In this document: positions 23,742-36,777 of the stretch, in pieces
Position numbering within the stretch: the stretch's first letter is position 1
How the letters are laid out: every line of letters begins with the position of its first letter
Assembly (NCBI GenBank): GCA_946965045.2
Contig: OX337234.1
Span: 3,286,001-3,350,000 of the forward strand
Source of the DNA: Epithemia pelagica
Taxonomy: Eukaryota; Bacillariophyta; Bacillariophyceae; Surirellales; Surirellaceae
DNA length: 64,000 bases
Reading direction: 5' to 3'
The notes under the pieces: generated by a model
Databases searched by the model: none
What the model saw: the letters and a program-made list of their open reading frames with translations, nothing else
Told to the model about the DNA's origin: nothing
Position numbers and translations under genes: made by a program

Positions 23742-26700
23742 ATGACCCAACATGAAGAACAGCCGCAACCGCAGACGCTCGATCCCTCCTCGGGCAACAA
23801 CAACGACGGCGACGACAACGACAGGGAGCCCAATGGTGAGGAGGAGGAGAAACAGGAGGAGGAGGAGGAGGAAGTACCCCTCCAAGAAGAAGAAGAAGAA
23901 GAAGAAGAAGAAGAAGAAGAAGAAGAAGAAGAAGAAGAGGAGAATTCTCCAACTACTAGGGAGCAAATGGTCGAGAAGGAGGATCCTGCTGCTGCTGCTC
24001 CTGCTGCGGTGACGACCCCGAATCCTCCTCCACCCAAAGACGACAAATCACCACCATTCTCCTCCTCATCGTTGGACCTGGTCGACCAACCAAAGGACGA
24101 CAACAACAACGACAACGATATTGGACAAGAGCAACCAGAACAACCAGAAATTATGAACCATGATGATCATGTTGAGGAACAACCACAACAACAACAAGAG
24201 GAGGAGGAACAAGTCGATGCACCAGACGGACACGTCATGGAACAAGAACGAAACGATGACGAAGAAGAAGAAGAAGAAAAGTTTGCCATTGCCGAACCGG
24301 AGCCACTGGAATTTTCGCAACACCTGGACGAGGAACACCCTGCATCTTCTCCACCACCCGAGGCCGTCCTGCCGCCGCCATCCTCCTCCGGATATGCCCT
24401 GCCTCCTCCCTCGTCGACCTCGTCCTTTGTCACGGCCTGGTACGAATGGGGTGGTCCTACTACGACGACAACAAATACGACAACAACGAACGACGCCACT
24501 CCAATCCGGTCGTCGTCTTTGGCACTCCCGAAACAACCAGACGACGACAACAACAACAATGACAGGGATGAGCCTCGGGACCAGAATTTGGACCATCCCA
24601 CGACAACTGGCCCATCATCAGCAGCAGCATCATCATTGCCCTTGGACTATCCTCGAGCCGGTTCGGTACAATCCGACGAAGATGTTTTTTTTGATGCCGA
24701 ACAAGGCCGAGCCTCCTCGCCCAGTACGAGTGCCGTCTATTACAATTTGGACCGGAGAGGATCATGGCCCCTTCAAGAAGGCGACGAACAAGAAGAAGAA
24801 GAAGAAGAAGCACAAGAGGACCGCAAGGTTCCAGCCAACGACGACAACTATCAGGAACAGGAACCCGATTTGGAACAGGCCGAACTCACTCGATCCGAGC
24901 CAACCGAATGGCAACCGGCCAGTCGACTCTTGGTACCATCACCACCACAACAGCACGACGAGGATGACGACGACCATGAAGAAGCAGAAGAAGAAGAATC
25001 CAGACTGGCGCACCACTCTTGGACCAACACCATGAGTCTGCCACTGTCCGAGGCGGCAGTGGCTGCCGCCGCAACGGCTAATAGGGAGCAAGAAGAGACC
25101 AACCCCTTGTTGGTGTCATCCTCGTCCTACCAATCCACAACCACATCCACAAACGTCAATCTGCCACCACCCAACCCATCGTATCGTGTGATTCCTTCTC
25201 GTCGGGATCCCAATTTTGCCTGGTTCAAACCACATCCCGATTCCCAGCATCACATGACACAGCAGCAACCCCAGTCACCACCCAAAGCACCACCTACCGT
25301 GTCTCCCTCTCGACGATTGTTGCGCGGCATTGCCGCTCGAAACCAGGAAGCATCGCCACCCCCTCCTCGTCCCTCCCCCGCTTCCGTGTCGTCCTCGGTA
25401 CCCTCCAATTTGGATGCCGATGTCGTGACGGCCTTTTATTATTCCGATCGTCGCGTCCCGACTCCCAAACACCACCGACGACGACGAACACGACGACGAT
25501 CGGGATCGTGCTGTGGCGAATCGCCATCGTCCCTGTGTCTCTTGACGCGTCGGCAACAAACCATCTTGGCCATGCTATTCCTCTTGCTCTTGTTGATTCT
25601 TGTCTTGAATGAAAGTTTTTGGTCCCCACTGCCCATCGATCCATTGGAGAATACTACTCCAAATGGAACCAAGTCTATTCGCCGACCCATTTGTAGCGAT
25701 CCGCAATTCTTTGAGGCCCATGGCATTGTTCACTTTCAGCCCCTCGATGGATTCTTGGAGTATTGGTCACCGCAAGAACCATTCGCCACGTTCACCTCGG
25801 TACCCACGTGTCCTGGGTTGTCTTCCCAATTGCAACAAGCACAAGCACAACCACACCAACAACAAACGGAACAATCACAAGACCAACCACCCGCCGAGTA
25901 CCTTTGTCTCTTGGTCGAAACCAATTGTCGCACGTACTGGAAACCAGTGGCACGATCCTATGCCGGACGGCCCCTCTGGGAACCTTACACGGTTAATCAT
26001 GGATCGACTTTGAAATCTGCAACCTGTCGATATACAACAGCAACGACGACGACGACGCCACACGACACTCCCGGTCCGCCTCACAAGGCTCACGACCATC
26101 CAGTTCTTCTCAATGAGACAATGTCAGTAGAAGAATGGGAAGAAGGAGACGACACCAATAGCACTCTTCCGACGGATGACGTACTACTACAAGACAGGAA
26201 CGAAACGGACACCCACCATGATCCCTCCCGTGTACCCTCCTCGTCGCCATCAATGGTACCTGTACAAAGCCTGGTCTGTGATTTGGTGGTTCCCCATTCC
26301 TGGGAAAACCTTCCAGGCATGGCGGACGACAACCACTGTGACGACGACGTCCCGTTCTATGCCATTATTGTGCGAACCTTGCCCTCGCCAGCCGCTACTA
26401 GGAGTAGGTCCGTCCCTCATTACCACTCGACACCGAACGTCAGCGAGACCACCACCACCATATCCAATCATTCCATTCTGGACAATAACGACGACAACAA
26501 CCACAATCACAACATGGGTCAACATCATGATCATGTCATGGCCATGGACGATCCCTTGGACGACCATGACTCGAGTCATTTTCGTCATGCTCACGAGTGT
26601 GCCTGTTGTCAACGTCGCAAACAAGAATTTGCGCGATTTTTGGAACAAGCCACTTTTGGCACCACACGACGAGACATTCATGTGCTCATGGATCGATATC

Positions 26701-29700
26701 AAATGCTTCAACAAGAACGCAACTTTGAGGCGTCGCAAAAACAACAAGAACAAGAGAACGAGGATATGGACGATGCTACAGAAACAGCACTGCCACACAG
26801 GAACGAGGAAAACATGGAATTCCTAGGAGACGTAGACGACATATCCTTGGACAAGGGAGAGCAAACTCCCGTGAACGGGGATATGACAACAATGGTCATG
26901 GCCCAATGGATCCAGGAGCAAATGGTATCGGAACGGCCATCCTTTCATCGAGAATTTTGGCGTCGACATGCCACGGGGCGGAGTCACCACTACCAGACCA
27001 GTAAAATAAGTGGAAAGAGGACTCTGTCGTACTTGTCTCCCACTGGACGGTCTACGCATCCCTGTCAAGCCAATGCCGCCTATCGGAACTTTGCCTTGAC
27101 GGAACAACATGCCGGACAAATCTTGGAGTTGGTCAATCTCTCCTCGTCGTCATCTTCTTCACGAACGTCGTCGTCGTCGGCGAAAGAACCGCCTTCACCC
27201 AGATTTTTAGTGCTCGTAAACCACGTGGCCTTGACCATTGTCGATGGACCCATTCAATTTGTTCCATTGGACGATCCAGCGTTGAATGTGGATACCAATG
27301 GAAAGCAAAAACCAACGGATGCTCACCTGGGGGATGACGACTCTGACAAACTGGCTGCCTGGGTGTTTGAGGCCGGAAGGTAAGTACGGTGAAACTGTGT
27401 GCCGGACATGATGCACGCAAAAACAAAAGAATTACAAGTTGATTGTGGAGTTGATGCTCATCTTGAACAATTTTATTCTCTCTCCTTGTTCATCGTGTGG
27501 TTCATTCTCGTCGTGTTTGTTTGTTAATGTCGTATACACCAATTGAACAACCACTGTCATCAAAACAACCAACCCGTGTCTTTGTCCAGTTACGAAATTT
27601 GCTCCAACAATCGTCCTGAGCCGTTTGTCGGTGGCAAAGTGTGGCTGAAGCACCCTAGAAACAATGACTGTACTAGACCAGTACAGTTTGGTTCCTACTC
27701 AGGAAATCCATTGGTGCAATTTGACCAAGAAATACACCCACTCTTCCAGGTGGAACTAAGTGACAAGGCCGTGCGAGCCATGGACGTCGAATACTTTTCC
27801 CAAAGGCAGCCATCTCCGCAACGTCTCGTGACAACACGTGTCTTGATTGATCCATATTGTCAACTGATTATGGATCCCAGCGATGAAGAAGTGAGCATGC
27901 CGGTGGTGTTTGGTCGATATCACTCCGACTATTGGATTCATGACTCCCGCTTTGTGCTGCAAGAAAATTCATTGACCAGTCCATTGGCTGATGGTGGAGG
28001 AACTCTTGTGAGAGGAAACGAGATGCTTGATAATTCGGACTGGGCAAGTCTTTCCGTGTCAACACCTTCTTCGTTTGGGGCCGTGTGTGCAAATGTGCCA
28101 CGATCTTGGTTGAATGAACAATCGTGTTTTCTAAGTACCCGTGCTCATGCTTGTTCTAGCCGAAGTGGTCCTGTTACCACGGATACGAGTGTAGGTACGG
28201 TGGTTTGTGGAAGTCCTGGAGAAGTTTCGAATGACTTGAGTCTTGACGGCGAAGCTTCCCGAGGAGCATTTGATGTGTATACAACCAAATGGCACAATAC
28301 AACTCGTGATCTGGAAGCTCGTCATATTGTATGGACCACGTTAGCCCTGTCGGCAAAGGACCAATTACGGCAACGAATGGCATGGGCATTGGGTCAAATT
28401 TTGGTACGTTCGCCATTCTAACTTTGCTTATTGTGTCATTTTTTCGAAGCCGTCTAGTTCTCATCTCATTCCCAACACTCGGTGTCTGTGTTATCAGCCG
28501 ATTCACCATCCAATTTTTCCTTCAACGACCTCGGAAGCATATGTTGCATTTCACGATATTTTCGTTCGAAATGCATTTGGGAACTACCGCGATGTTTTGA
28601 AAGAAGTTTCATACAGCACCCTGATGGGTGATTTACTCACTTACCGCGACTCGAAATCAACTGGATACAGATGGCTGATTAACAATGGATCTGATGTAGT
28701 AGAACACGCCGACGAGGTGAGTCATTATGCGGTCTAGAATGAAGCAGCCTTTTGCGTCTTGAAACGATTGCCAAAGCGTCTTTTCACATTTGTTGTTGTA
28801 CGACGAAGAATTATGCACGAGAAATCATGCAATTCTTTTCTATAGGAATGTATGAATTGAATCCCGACGGAACGCGCAAGCTAGATGAGAACTCTCGTTT
28901 CATCTCATCTTATTCAAATGACGACATAATGGAGTATGCAAGGGTTTGGACCGGTTTTCGACAGGCTAAGCCTCGAGGCAATATCGAAAATGCCCTGTAC
29001 AACAATATTGACCCCATGGAGATTCACGTGCCATGGAGAGATGTCTTTCCAAAACTGGGATTGGGTCAGATATACATTGGAGATGGTTACCCACTATGTG
29101 TGGATCGTCCTAAACATCATTTCTTGAAAAAGGGCGCAAAATACATTTTGTTGGGACACAACCCGTTGCCGGAACTACAAAAGGACACGGAGAGCTGGGC
29201 AGTGGACCCGTGGGCGATCCGTTTTGTGGCCAATCCAGCCGGCGCACTAAACCATATGCTATGCGATGCCACTGGAGATATTAACGCCCCTTGTGGATAC
29301 CCTTCTATTGTGACGCTGAAAGAAAATCTTGATTGTGAAGGACACGAATGCAACGTGGACACATTGCGTGTCGTCGAAGTAACAGGTGGAGTGTTCTACG
29401 AGTATGTTCCTCTTCCATGTGTTAGTGAAGCGTTCTATGAGAATCCGCAGAAAGTTAAGAAGAGGTCGGGTCCGAAGGGAACGGCCTCGATGTGTGCGGA
29501 TCCGCGTTTGCCAGTGGCATCAACCTCGTGCTGCTCAAGTTATTCCTCTGAAACACATGTGGAAGATACGTTCTGGGGAGAAAGGGTTAAGTTCGCCACT
29601 GCGGAACAACGGTGTTCCGCAAGCGGTAGTATCATGTGTAGATCGACGGGCGAATTCACAATCAGCGACTGTCAGAGACCATCGTGTGACGGTGATATGT

Positions 29701-32688
29701 TTTATTGGATGTCGAAAGATGAAGCATGTCACCTGAAAGCAAAGATCGATCGAAAGGGAAAAGTAGCATTGGTTCATTCCGTTGAGCGAGAGCAGACTTC
29801 GACCAAAGAAAAACGACAAGAAGAAGAGGACAATAAAACCTTCTTCCGGGTCCAATTTTTTACATACGAAAATGTAACCGTTGGTCTCGATGAGCAGTTA
29901 GAATCCAGTCCAGAATGTTCCATTTCGAACGACGGTTTTTGGATTTGCGACGTGGTTATCACCAACGAGCAAGCGTATTCTTCTCTCCCTACGCAGGATC
30001 AAGTTCTTTCGTCCCTTACGATCGGATCTTTCTCTCCCGAAACACTAGATGGGCCTTTTACCGTCGTTGAGGAAGGAGGTGTCAAAGCTCATCTTAAGGA
30101 CGAACAGTATTCCCAGGAAAGCGTCTTTGAAGTTGTGGATCGCTTCGGGGTAATGCATCTACGTAAGAATGTCAGGTCAACCGTTCGCATTGAAGGCACT
30201 CACGTGAAGTTTCGAAACCCAGTTCATTTCATGTCGCTTACCGAACCCACCCTTCGTGATGCACAATACGAGACGGATGCCGCGATTGATCATCTTTTCT
30301 ACAATCAGAATACGGCGCCTTTCTTGGCTGTTCGACTAGCACGGCGATTTGGGTCCAGCAATCCTTCCCCTGGATATGTACAGAGAATAGTCAAAGCCTT
30401 TCAAACTGGTACATATGTCTTCACGGATGGCATTGTGTCGTTATCTTTCGGTAAGGGACAGTATGGAGATCTCGAAGCGACCTTGGCAGCGATCTTGCTT
30501 GATATCGAAGCACGAGATATTGTTCTCGATGCCGACCCAGCTCATGGCTGGCTCAAAGAGCCAATATTGAAGGTCACAGGACTTATGAGAAACCTTGAAT
30601 TTCAGGAAACCGTAGAATATCCATTTCCTCGATTCAGGAAGAATCTTCAAAATACAATAGGGCAAATGGTGTACGATGCACCAAGTGTCTTTTCTTTCTT
30701 TCACCCGGAGTTCCAACCCAACGATTTGATAGCGAGTGCTGGGATGGTGTCCCCCGAAGCGCAAGTGCACTCCTCCCCTCAAGTTGTTGGGACGATGAAT
30801 GGTCTTTTGTCCATGATCAAGTATGGATTAGACCGTTGCTTTGGTGGATTAGGATACAGCAGAAACTGGAAAGGGAGCAATGAGTGCCAATGGAGAGTCC
30901 CAGGCGACTATGAAAATTCCTCGAGTTATCCCGAGTTTGTTCCCAAAGATGCAAGCTCAGTGGATGGAATCGTCAGCGAACTTGCCATGGTAATGACGAG
31001 CGGCAGACTTAGTGAGGAACATGTCGAAATGATTATGGACGTCGTGGAAACAGAGGAGGATCCCATGAGTTCTATTCTAAAAGCAGAACAATTGATTGCC
31101 GCGACGAGCGAGTTTCATAGCACTGGGACGATTTCCAAAGCAGAAGGGATTCGCAACCAAGAGAAACGAGTAACTTCCACAAAAAGACCATACAAGGCAT
31201 TCGTGATGGTGTTGCTCAACGGTGGTTTGGACTCGTATAACTTGGTTGTCCCACATAAATGTGAAGGAACGAATCAAGATGGTTTAACAGTTCTGGAGCA
31301 ATACACACAACAACGAGGGCATATCGGACTTCAACCTCACGAGCGCAATTTGTTAATTCATGCCGAAGGACAGCCTTGCGAGACGTTCGCTATTCATGAC
31401 AGGATTCCTATTGTGAAGGAACTTTATGAACAAGGTGACTTGAGCTTCTTTCTGAATGCTGGTGTGGTGAATGCGCCATCGACAAACGAAACGTTCGAGG
31501 ACGTGACCGTGTCACAACTATTTGCTCATGATACCATGCAAAACGAATTACAACGAATTGATCCGTTTGACCAAGTTATTTCTACAGGTATCTTGCGTCG
31601 CATTTCCCAACGTTTGAACAATTCCACGTATGGTTATCAGTCGCAGACCATATCCCTCAATTTTCTGAACCCGTCAGTGTACGGCAATGACGAGCACTCA
31701 CCACGACCACTTGTCGTGAGTCAAGATGGTCCTCAAAAGTTCAACGAAAGGCCCAAGACAGAACACTTTGATCCTCTCGATCAAATCAAGAGCTTGAATG
31801 GACCGAACTATATAACAAGCAACATGTTTGGTGATTTCTGGTCCGACGCCTTTATGCGGGCTCTTGACGAGAACGACTTTCTCGAGGATTTGTTGGACAA
31901 GGTGACTTTGGACGATTCGTCGTGTGGGTCCAAAGCTCTCAATATGGTGGTAAAAATGATGGAAACCAGACGTGGACGAGGAAACGATCGGGATCTGTTT
32001 TATGTGAATATGGATGCGTGGGACCACCACTCCAATGTCAAGGAGCAGTTGAGCTACAAACTGCGAGAATTGAATGAAGCATTGGAGTGTTTTATGAAGA
32101 ATGCAAAGGGCAAAGGGTTGTGGGATCATGTGACGCTCCTTGTAGTGTCCGAGTTTGGTCGTACCATGACCCCCAACACAAACAATGGATCCGATCGTAC
32201 GTACTGTTGCCCCAGAACCCTTCTAGGATTGCCAAAACTCACCCATTGCGTTTCCTCGTTTCTTATCATTGCTCCTTTTTTATGCATGGCTTTTTTGTTT
32301 CTCTTGTTACTGTTGTCGTTACTATTGTTGCGGTTTCTGTTGCTGTCTTTGGATGATTGAATGCATAACCACGACTATCCCATGTGGCATTACAGACGGC
32401 TGGGCCGGTCATTACTTTGCCATGGGTGGCGCCCTGGCCGGCGGTCAGATGCACGGAAGCTATCCCACCGATGTGACACCGACCAGTCCCTGGAATGCCG
32501 GACGAGGCCGCATGATTCCCACCCTGTCGTGGGAATCGATTTTGGCTCCCATGGCGGAATGGATGGGAGTGCATCCTCTGGAAAATGACGATGCGGAGGA
32601 ATGGGACGCCTTTGTCTTTCCCAATGCCCACAAGACGGGGACACCCCGGTTACCGGCGTCGGCCGTGTTTCAACCGGATACATTTTAA
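23742..32688 (+). CDS. Giant membrane-anchored DUF1800-DUF1501 protein, five exons
   Basis: Exons 23742-27379, 27590-28403, 28498-28716, 28809-32196 and 32396-32688 join in frame (introns 210, 94, 92 and 199 bp) to 2783 residues. Residues 1-600 are low-complexity acidic, with polyglutamate, Pro, Ser and Asn runs. One hydrophobic helix lies near 606-626 ('TILAMLFLLLLLILVLN'), giving a type II topology with the rest outside the cytosol. DUF1800 begins near residue 965 ('FLEQATFGTTRRDIHVLMDR'). It continues across exons 2-4 ('RQRMAWALGQIL', 'FVRNAFGNYRDVLKEVSY', 'NYAREIMQFFSIGMYELN', 'DDIMEYARVWTGF') and resumes at 'LAVRLARRFGSSNPSPGYV'. About 330 residues with paired Cys are inserted within it. 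DUF1501 follows ('AFVMVLLNGGLDSYNLVVP', 'VSEFGRTMTPN', 'GWAGHYFAMGGALAGGQ'). In bacteria the two domains are commonly adjacent genes and DUF1501 is sulfatase-like. Function here is unknown; a secretory-pathway or cell-surface role is inferred. Confidence 0.9.
23886..23940 (+). repeat. (GAA)n tract coding polyglutamate
   Basis: About 18 GAA codons in a row near the N-terminus of the DUF1800-DUF1501 protein, flanked by GAG-rich acidic sequence. The tract gives Lys, Arg or Phe/Leu/Ser runs in other frames. Confidence 0.9.
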
Positions 32689-33615
32689 AACCAACAACCA
32701 CACAAAACACAAACGAGCTTCGTTTTGGGTTCCCCCACCACGACGCGCATTCGAGTTACGAGATTTATACGAGACACTCTCAATGTGTGGAGATATACCA
32801 GCACCGTGTGTGTCCTGGAGCAACGACCGTTTCCGTTTCCAAACAACCAAACAACAACCACCACCACTACTACTCGTACATTTGTCGATTCTGTACAAAC
32901 ATATATTCGCTATTAGTATAAACACAACACAATATTGTAAACAAACCTGATTCTTGTGGACGATATATCTATTATAGTGCAATGCCCTGTGGTTCTCTCT
33001 CAACCATGCATTAACCGATAAAAGCTGCCACAAACAAACACTTTCCAGGATAAAAGATGTTTACGCGCAACCCAGTGTATATCCAATTTTGTCCAGCCAA
33101 GAAGCAGATTCAGTTGGCAACACTCTAGTAGAAATCCTTTAGAGGTAGACGTACCACACTTCCAAGGAGATACTCGAGAGGAAAAGAGCCAAGAAATGTT
33201 CGCTATAGTAGACACAAAACAATTCTTGTAAACAAACTTGATTCTTGTGTACGATAGTGCATGGTTCTCCCAGTCAAGCTGCCACACACAACCACTCTCC
33301 ATGAACTAACGAGTTCACGGGCAACCCAGCTGGTGTCCCAGTTTGTCCATTCGAGGGGATCGATACTCCACAAATAGAGCATACTAGAAATGTGTTGTGG
33401 TTGTTGTTGTTCTTCTACTTTATAGAAATGGAGCTATGGTACAAACTCTCAGTGCCGTGTTCTCTGGATACTCATACACTTGTGAAGCCTGGTCGTGACA
33501 GGTTAGCCTAGAAATGTGTTGTTGTGGTGGTTGTTCTTCTACTTTATAGAAATGGAGCTATGATACAATCTCTCAGTGTCGTGTGTTTCGTTGGCTGTAT
33601 ACTCGTATACGTTTG
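32689..33615. other. Convergent spacer rich in local duplications
   Basis: 927 bp between the 3' ends of the DUF1800-DUF1501 gene (plus) and the hydroxylase gene (minus). No coding sequence. Two pairs of diverged duplicated segments, listed separately, account for over half of it. Confidence 0.7.
32905..33348. repeat. Diverged direct repeat, units about 32905-33101 and 33196-33348
   Basis: Both units contain TTCGCTAT, then GTAAACAAAC(C/T)TGATTCTTGTG, ACGATA, an AGCTGCCACA block, and CAACCCAG followed by TTTGTCCA. The spacing is about 290 bp, with indels in the middle. This is a local duplication without coding content. Confidence 0.75.
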
Positions 33616-33638
33616 TCAAGCCTCGTCGTGACAGGTTT
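33385..33638. repeat. Tandem duplication of about 124 bp reaching into the hydroxylase stop codon
   Basis: Units 33385-33504 and 33509-33638 share TAGAAATGTGTTG, a 20-bp core around CTACTTTATAGAAATGGAGC, CTCTCAGTG and CGTGACAGGTT. The second unit includes the last codons and stop of the minus-strand hydroxylase gene (stop at 33616-33618). The first unit is therefore a copy of that gene's 3' end. Confidence 0.8.
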
Positions 33639-35172
33639 CCTCCTCCGAGGCTCGTTGTTGTGGTTCTTGTTGGGGAGTGCTTTGTGTTGGTTGCTGTCGT
33701 CGTCGTCGTTGGGACGATTCGAGTTTCATGGTATTGGTATCAAAGGAATCCCAGGGATTCTCGGCGTTGACGCCCATTCGCATCCATTGCACGGCAATGC
33801 GTTTCGTCCCCTCCCAGACGGGACATCCCGAATGACTGGTAAAGCCCGTCTCCATGAGCTGCGTGGTGGGATTGTAATAGGAAAAAAAGGCCGCCGCGCC
33901 GACGGTTGGTTGCACAAGGACGCCCGCGTTTTGAAAATTGGTCCCCCCGCCCAGGGTCGGTGCATCGCAATACAGGACCATGGTGGCAACGCGACCGCCC
34001 GTCTTGTGGGGACGACCACTGCACTCGCCATCGCAATGGGGCATGTACCGGTCCGGTGTGGGATCGGCCGTCCCATGGCCAAAATATTGAATGGACATTA
34101 AATCTTCTTGTCCCTCGTGGGACAAGTTGTACCCCGTGGCATGATTGGTATAGGACAAGATGCGATGCGACACAATGGCAATGGGATCCAAGAGTTGCCA
34201 ATGGGGTGTCAATCCCCGCCTGCCAGGCTTTGCGATTGTCCGACAAGCGACTTCCTCCCTTACCGTCGGCCACGGTGCCGCGATGCAAGGTTTGAGCGGC
34301 CGCTTTTGTTGAATGGCCTGACATTCGGCGGGGGAAATAAAATTGTGCACCAAATGAATCTGACTGCTCGCACGACGATGCAAGACATGAACGACATGAT
34401 CCTGTGAAAAATTGGTGGCCAGTTCGTTTTGATTCGTCCAGGTTTCCACGGCAATGGGGGGCGATGTGGCCCGATGAGGATCGGTACAGGTATAATTCTC
34501 CGTCGCCTGCGACAGATCCAATCGCAATCGTTGTTCTTGTTGCAAGGCATCATTGGCTTCCACCAACAGGTTGGCCGTGTGGCGGGTCAAACACGCTGAC
34601 AAGTGGTGAATCAAGTCCTGCTGCTGGGTGGCATCGTTATGCTTTTGATTCTTGGACAAGGCCTCCAAAGCTTGGGCTTGACAGTCGCGAATGACACGAT
34701 CGTGGACCGTTTTCGTGTGCAATGGGGAGGAGGAGGCCTCTTCCTGTTGTTCTTCCAGAACCATGCCTTGTCGAAGGACAAAGACTTGATGGCGCGACGT
34801 TTCGGGGGAAATGGTAATGGTCACTTGGTGTTGTTCTTGTGGTGGTGATGATGCGTGATTCGAGGTGGGAACGGGCAACTCTGGTTGTTTCTCAGTATCA
34901 TAATTCGTGTGGGATGGCACGACGACAAAGGTATGATTGACAAAGGTGTTGAGTGTCACTTGGTGTCCATGGTGCGTGGCTTTTCCCATGGGAATGGTTT
35001 GACCGGACACGGGATGGACCCATTCCACCGAAACTTGCTGGCCACTTTGATTAATCACTTGCACGGTGCGATCGTCCAACGTTGAAGTCGAAGTAGTGGT
35101 ACGTTGGGCCCACGTGGGTGAGAAGCATAGCAAGAGAGAGACCAACGTCCGGACTGTCCTGTGGTGGTTCAT
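33616..35172 (-). CDS. Secreted prolyl 4-hydroxylase-like 2OG-Fe(II) oxygenase
   Basis: A single-exon 518-residue protein read from the ATG at 35172, which opens a clean signal peptide ('LVSLLLCFSPTWAQ'). The frame also allows an earlier ATG at 35307, which would bury the signal behind another hydrophobic run, so I prefer the later start. The C-terminal 200 residues form a P4Hc-type double-stranded beta-helix: the iron ligands are the HxD of 'YMPHCDGECSG' and the distal His of 'GFTSHSGCPV', with the 2-oxoglutarate-binding Lys in 'WEGTKRIAVQW'. The typical 'GGGTNFQNAGVLVQPTVG' and 'AAFFSYYNP' lie between them. Expected role: hydroxylation of prolines in secreted or wall glycoproteins in the ER/Golgi. 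The N-terminal half is not recognised and has Gln- and His-rich linkers. The C-terminus is a Gln/Arg-rich low-complexity tail. The gene's 3' end is duplicated downstream. Confidence 0.82.
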   Translation of the reverse strand: MNHHRTVRTLVSLLLCFSPTWAQRTTTSTSTLDDRTVQVINQSGQQVSVEWVHPVSGQTIPMGKATHHGHQVTLNTFVNHTFVVVPSHTNYDTEKQPELPVPTSNHASSPPQEQHQVTITISPETSRHQVFVLRQGMVLEEQQEEASSSPLHTKTVHDRVIRDCQAQALEALSKNQKHNDATQQQDLIHHLSACLTRHTANLLVEANDALQQEQRLRLDLSQATENYTCTDPHRATSPPIAVETWTNQNELATNFSQDHVVHVLHRRASSQIHLVHNFISPAECQAIQQKRPLKPCIAAPWPTVREEVACRTIAKPGRRGLTPHWQLLDPIAIVSHRILSYTNHATGYNLSHEGQEDLMSIQYFGHGTADPTPDRYMPHCDGECSGRPHKTGGRVATMVLYCDAPTLGGGTNFQNAGVLVQPTVGAAAFFSYYNPTTQLMETGFTSHSGCPVWEGTKRIAVQWMRMGVNAENPWDSFDTNTMKLESSQRRRRQQPTQSTPQQEPQQRASEEETCHDEA

Positions 35173-36777
35173 TGTGGATGGTGTGGTTTGGAGGAGGAGG
35201 AGGAGGAGGAACAATCCATCAATCCATTGACTGAGCACACACACTGTTTTTTTGGGTCCGTTGGATTGTTGCTTGTTTGGTTCGAGCATGGTACCAATCA
35301 GAACCATGGACCGGTCGCAATCCGAATCATGGTTGCATTGGTTCGCATTGTGGAACCGCCATGGTCATTGATTGTCTTTTGTGTGTGTGTGACTCGCGCG
35401 CCAAGACCCAAACGGTCACGCAACAAAAAATGAGGGCCTTGGCATCGCCGGGCGTGCAATCGTGACATTGTCACAAGACTCCTGACTCACGAGTCAGGAA
35501 TGGGTATCTTTTGTGTGTATATGTGTATAGCCTTTCAAGAAGGACGGGGGCGGAAGCAACCGGCGCCCGTGTCGTTTTGCTGCTCTCACGTATATACCCA
35601 TCCAAACAGAAGAGGATTGAACGGATGCCTCCAACCACACTGTCAGTTCCATCCATCTTCCTCCAGTATCATCATCATCATCATCAACTTTTGTGTCTCA
35701 TGAGAGATGTGGCTGTATGGTGGCCGGCCTTGCAGACTGCCGCCGTCAGCCATTGATGGGGGAATGGATGCGGATGAACTATGATGGAGCAGCTGGACCC
35801 GAAGAATCTCCTATCCCACAATCATTGTGCAAAGAATGCCTGTTGGTGTGGCGGTTGTGTGGTTGTGTCCCTCCCAAGTCACGACGGCACCCACTATACG
35901 ATACGATTGTTCCTAGTGCTCGTAGTGGAGTCGAACAGGAACGACACTTTGTGGCAACATGTCTCAGCAGCGTTAGCCCCATTGACATTGATGATAGTAT
36001 TTGTACGAGTATTATATCATGTCTCTATCGCTATCATCACCATCATCATACAACGTGTCCCTCGGTCGAATCGTATCGATGAGATCGATCGAATCGCCTA
36101 TACCAACAAGCAACAACGGCAGAGAGATCGTGCCCTCCTCCTCCTCCTGTGCGCTTTTGAGGAGAATGTATGGGAGATGGGAGAAACCATTTCCGTATTC
36201 GACTGCAACGTTTTGAGTTTTGAGTTTTGAGCGCTCTGTTTTCTGTCTTCTGTCTTCTGAGACTTGGTTGAAGTTGCACTGACAGAGGGCAATAGTGTTG
36301 TCCATTATCATTGATATCTTCAGAAATGGAAGTGCAACAAATAATATTGTATTGTACTGTAGACTTCGATAAAGCGAATTTCCATTGGGAAGAACAACAA
36401 GCTTCGGCAGTTGGTAGGGTAAGCCCTAAGCCCCAATCTTCTCCGATTCATGAATGTTGTTCCGTTGTTCCGATTTCCGATCTTTGCAGAAGATTATATT
36501 ATTTATTATTTTCTCTCTTTTGCTCTCGCTTTCTTCTCACTTCTCACCCTGGATGACTTTTCGAAAAAAAGTTTTTGAGCCAACCAACAAACAACACTAC
36601 CAAACTCCTCTGTTTCGTCTCGACGATCCTGTTCCACTTGATCAGCAGCTTCGGGACGTTGGTTCCTCTCCAGAATCTTGTTGGCGTTTCAAGAAACGAG
36701 TGCAGTCTCGTCCGTCTTGTGTTTTCTCTCTTCTCTTGGTCGTCGTCGTCGTTCCCTTGCACAATATATATAGAATC
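35173..36777. other. Divergent intergenic region between hydroxylase and hemerythrin A
   Basis: 1605 bp that should contain both promoters. It includes a TCATCATCATCATCATCA microsatellite near 35670 and 36040, and a TTTTGAGTTTTGAG / TTCTGTCTTCTGTC direct-repeat stretch near 36215-36262. A TATA-like TATATATA string sits just before the hemerythrin ATG. Open frames here are short and not protein-like. Confidence 0.5.

Noticed and set aside
23097-23966. 289-codon minus-strand frame with a Phe run
   Set aside because: Half of it is the antisense of the polyglutamate tract in the DUF1800-DUF1501 gene and the rest is microsatellite DNA.
23742-32688. Bacterial contamination, suggested by the DUF1800 and DUF1501 domains
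   Set aside because: Four GT-AG introns keep the frame through both domains and the neighbours are clearly eukaryotic, so the gene is nuclear.
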